A stretch of 64,000 bases of DNA. It comes from Bacteroidaceae bacterium. GTDB lineage: Bacteria > Bacteroidota > Bacteroidia > Bacteroidales > Bacteroidaceae. Made by a program: the position numbers and the translations under genes. The stretch covers positions 105,365 through 169,364 of the forward strand of contig JAFQBB010000008.1 in assembly GCA_017416805.1 (NCBI GenBank), in the 5' to 3' direction. The notes under the pieces are model-generated. The model was not told the DNA's origin and made no database searches. It worked only from the letters and a program-made list of their open reading frames with translations. Below are positions 62,702 to 64,000 of the stretch, one piece after another; within the stretch, counting starts at the first letter, position 1, and every line of letters starts with the position of its first letter.

Positions 62702-63832
62702 TTATTTATCAAAAAACTCAACTATATTTGATATAACCTTTTTTACCTCTTCATCCTTCAACTCATAATACATAGGTAATCTTACCAAACAGTCTGCATA
62801 ATGGTCACATTCAAGGAGGTTGGGGATTTCTGTATTATTCGCTGTGTAATAATCACTCAAGTGAAGACTCAGATAATGGAACACAGAAAGGACACCATTT
62901 TCTTTAAGGTATTTAATCAATGCAGTACGTTCTTCCAATGAACGGCATACGAGGTAGAACATGTGAGCATTGTTGGTGGCATACACTGGAATTTCAGGAA
63001 GTCTGACCAGACCTTTCTCTTCCAAGTCCTTCAATCCTTCGTGATATTGTTCCCAAATGGCTTTACGGCGGTTCTGTATCAACTCCATATTTTCCAACTG
63101 TGCCCAAAGGAAAGCTGCTATCACTTCAGAAGGGAGGAAAGAGGAGCCAGTATCTACCCAACCGTATTTGTTCACCTCACCACGGAAAAACTCGGAACGA
63201 TTGGTACCCTTTTCCCAAAGGATTTCTGAACGGCGGATGAATCGTTCATCATTGATGGCCAACAAACCACCTTCACCTGCAATAATATTCTTTGTCTCAT
63301 GGAATGAGAAAGCCGACATGTGACCAATGCTTCCCAAAGGACGACCTTTGTAATAGGAGTCGATAGCCTGTGCGGCATCTTCCACCACAAGGATATTGTA
63401 CTTGTTGGCAATCTCCATGATTCTGTCCATATCGCAAGCTACGCCTGCATAATGAACGGGAACAATAACCTTTGTCTTTGGGGTTATCAATGCTTCCAAC
63501 TTTTCTGCATCAATATTGGGATTGGATGCCATACTGTCAGCAAAGATAATCTTTGCTCCCTGACGAACAAAGGCCAATGCGGACGATACAAAGGTATAAG
63601 ACGGAACTATGACTTCATCACCCGGCTGTACATCGCACAGAATGGCACACATTTCCAGTGCATCGGTGCATGAAGTGGTCAACAGTGCTTTCTTGAAACC
63701 ATACTTTTCTTCAAAGAATTTCTGACATTTCTTTGTAAATTCTCCGTTACCAGACAGTTTCCCGGTATATACTGCCTGATACATATAATGTGCCTCCTTA
63801 CCAGTAAGGAAAGGCTTGTTAAAAGGTATCAT
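62702..63832 (-). CDS. rffA: RffA/WecE-type sugar aminotransferase
   Basis: This 376-residue DegT/DnrJ/EryC1 PLP enzyme makes dTDP-4-amino-4,6-dideoxygalactose from the 4-keto sugar. Motifs: GKLSGNGEFTKKCQKFFEEK, LLTTSCTDALEMCAILCDVQ PGDEVIVPSYTFVSSA, the Asp-bearing ILVVEDAAQAIDSYYKGRPL GSIGHMSAFSFHETKNIIAG EGG with the catalytic Lys in HETKN, and GSSFLPSEVIAAFLWAQLEN. The fit to the RffA/WecE subgroup is good. Its composition is less AT-rich than the glycosyltransferase genes downstream. It lies just after the partial gene at the window edge. Confidence 0.93.
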   Translation of the reverse strand: MIPFNKPFLTGKEAHYMYQAVYTGKLSGNGEFTKKCQKFFEEKYGFKKALLTTSCTDALEMCAILCDVQPGDEVIVPSYTFVSSALAFVRQGAKIIFADSMASNPNIDAEKLEALITPKTKVIVPVHYAGVACDMDRIMEIANKYNILVVEDAAQAIDSYYKGRPLGSIGHMSAFSFHETKNIIAGEGGLLAINDERFIRRSEILWEKGTNRSEFFRGEVNKYGWVDTGSSFLPSEVIAAFLWAQLENMELIQNRRKAIWEQYHEGLKDLEEKGLVRLPEIPVYATNNAHMFYLVCRSLEERTALIKYLKENGVLSVFHYLSLHLSDYYTANNTEIPNLLECDHYADCLVRLPMYYELKDEEVKKVISNIVEFFDK

Positions 63833-63850
63833 AAGAAATTTTACTAAAAT

Positions 63851-64000
63851 CTACAAAATACTATTCCAATTGTCGATATCATGTCCAGCATATATTGTTC
63901 TATTTTGTGATAGTTGCAATATACGCTCTAAAGATTTCTTTGCCTGTATTTTATTACCCCCTGGTAATCGAGAGACCAACTTTGCTCCAGGAATGAAACT
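63851..64000 (-). CDS. C-terminal part of a gene running off the window
   Basis: The minus strand is open from the edge to a TAG at 63851-63853, giving SFIPGAKLVSRLPGGNKIQA KKSLERILQLSQNRTIYAGH DIDNWNSIL. The RTIYAGHD segment resembles the end of metallo-beta-lactamase-fold hydrolases, but 49 residues are too few to decide. It lies 18 nt before rffA and is probably in the same operon. Confidence 0.5.
   Translation of the reverse strand, partial: SFIPGAKLVSRLPGGNKIQAKKSLERILQLSQNRTIYAGHDIDNWNSIL

Overview
The window looks like a chromosomal segment of a gut Bacteroidales bacterium, probably Bacteroides or Phocaeicola. The evidence is promoters of the TTTG-N19-21-TAnnTTTG type, a SusC/SusD locus, family-specific proteins (DUF5723, DUF4890, DUF4248, smalltalk), an ATP synthase operon that starts with beta and epsilon, and a capsule-type gene cluster. 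There is no rRNA and no CRISPR array; one tRNA gene (Ser, TGA) is present.

Layout. 1-8 kb: a LysE-type exporter cut by the window edge, an outer-membrane DUF5723 protein with a lipoprotein partner, NADP glutamate dehydrogenase, a membrane-anchored coiled-coil protein and a free-methionine-sulfoxide reductase. 8-18.5 kb: a reverse-strand SusC/SusD operon with a beta-helix lipoprotein, a small lipoprotein and a protein with a T9SS-like tail, but no recognisable glycan-cleaving enzyme. 19-37 kb: housekeeping genes (tRNA-Ser, mutS2, mrp, trmB, ilvE, ugd, xseAB, a hybrid histidine kinase, an orphan FecCD permease, a cyclophilin, an M16 peptidase and a tryptophanase-family lyase). 37.7-45.1 kb: the complete F1Fo operon atpD-C-B-E-F-H-A-G. 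45.1-54.4 kb: an accessory zone with two AAA/DUF4143 ATPases, a HEPN/MNT toxin-antitoxin pair, an unrecognised 488-residue protein, the DUF4248-HU-smalltalk-amidase cassette that commonly lies beside Bacteroides capsule loci, and several gene remnants. 54.4-64 kb: a reverse-strand, mostly AT-rich polysaccharide operon (glycosyltransferases, acyltransferases, a Wzy-like polymerase and an RffA-like aminotransferase), cut by the right edge.

Main points of interest. (1) A short ORF, MTSREPGWLWL, lies in the leader of the tryptophanase-family gene and may be a TnaC-like regulatory peptide. (2) Two related repeat-derived segments are inserted in frame inside atpG, and a similar sequence lies in the atpH-atpA gap. 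(3) Both DUF4143 ATPase genes have short direct repeats with a 32- or 33-bp period just upstream of, or overlapping, their promoters, and both sit among broken capsule genes. (4) The 3' end of the amidase gene and its terminator are duplicated on either side of the second ATPase, with the terminator loop inverted between the copies. (5) Many intergenic gaps carry dispersed palindromic or MITE-like repeats, several present twice in this window.

Limits. Families were recognised by reading protein sequence and motifs, without database searches. Promoters and terminators are pattern matches.
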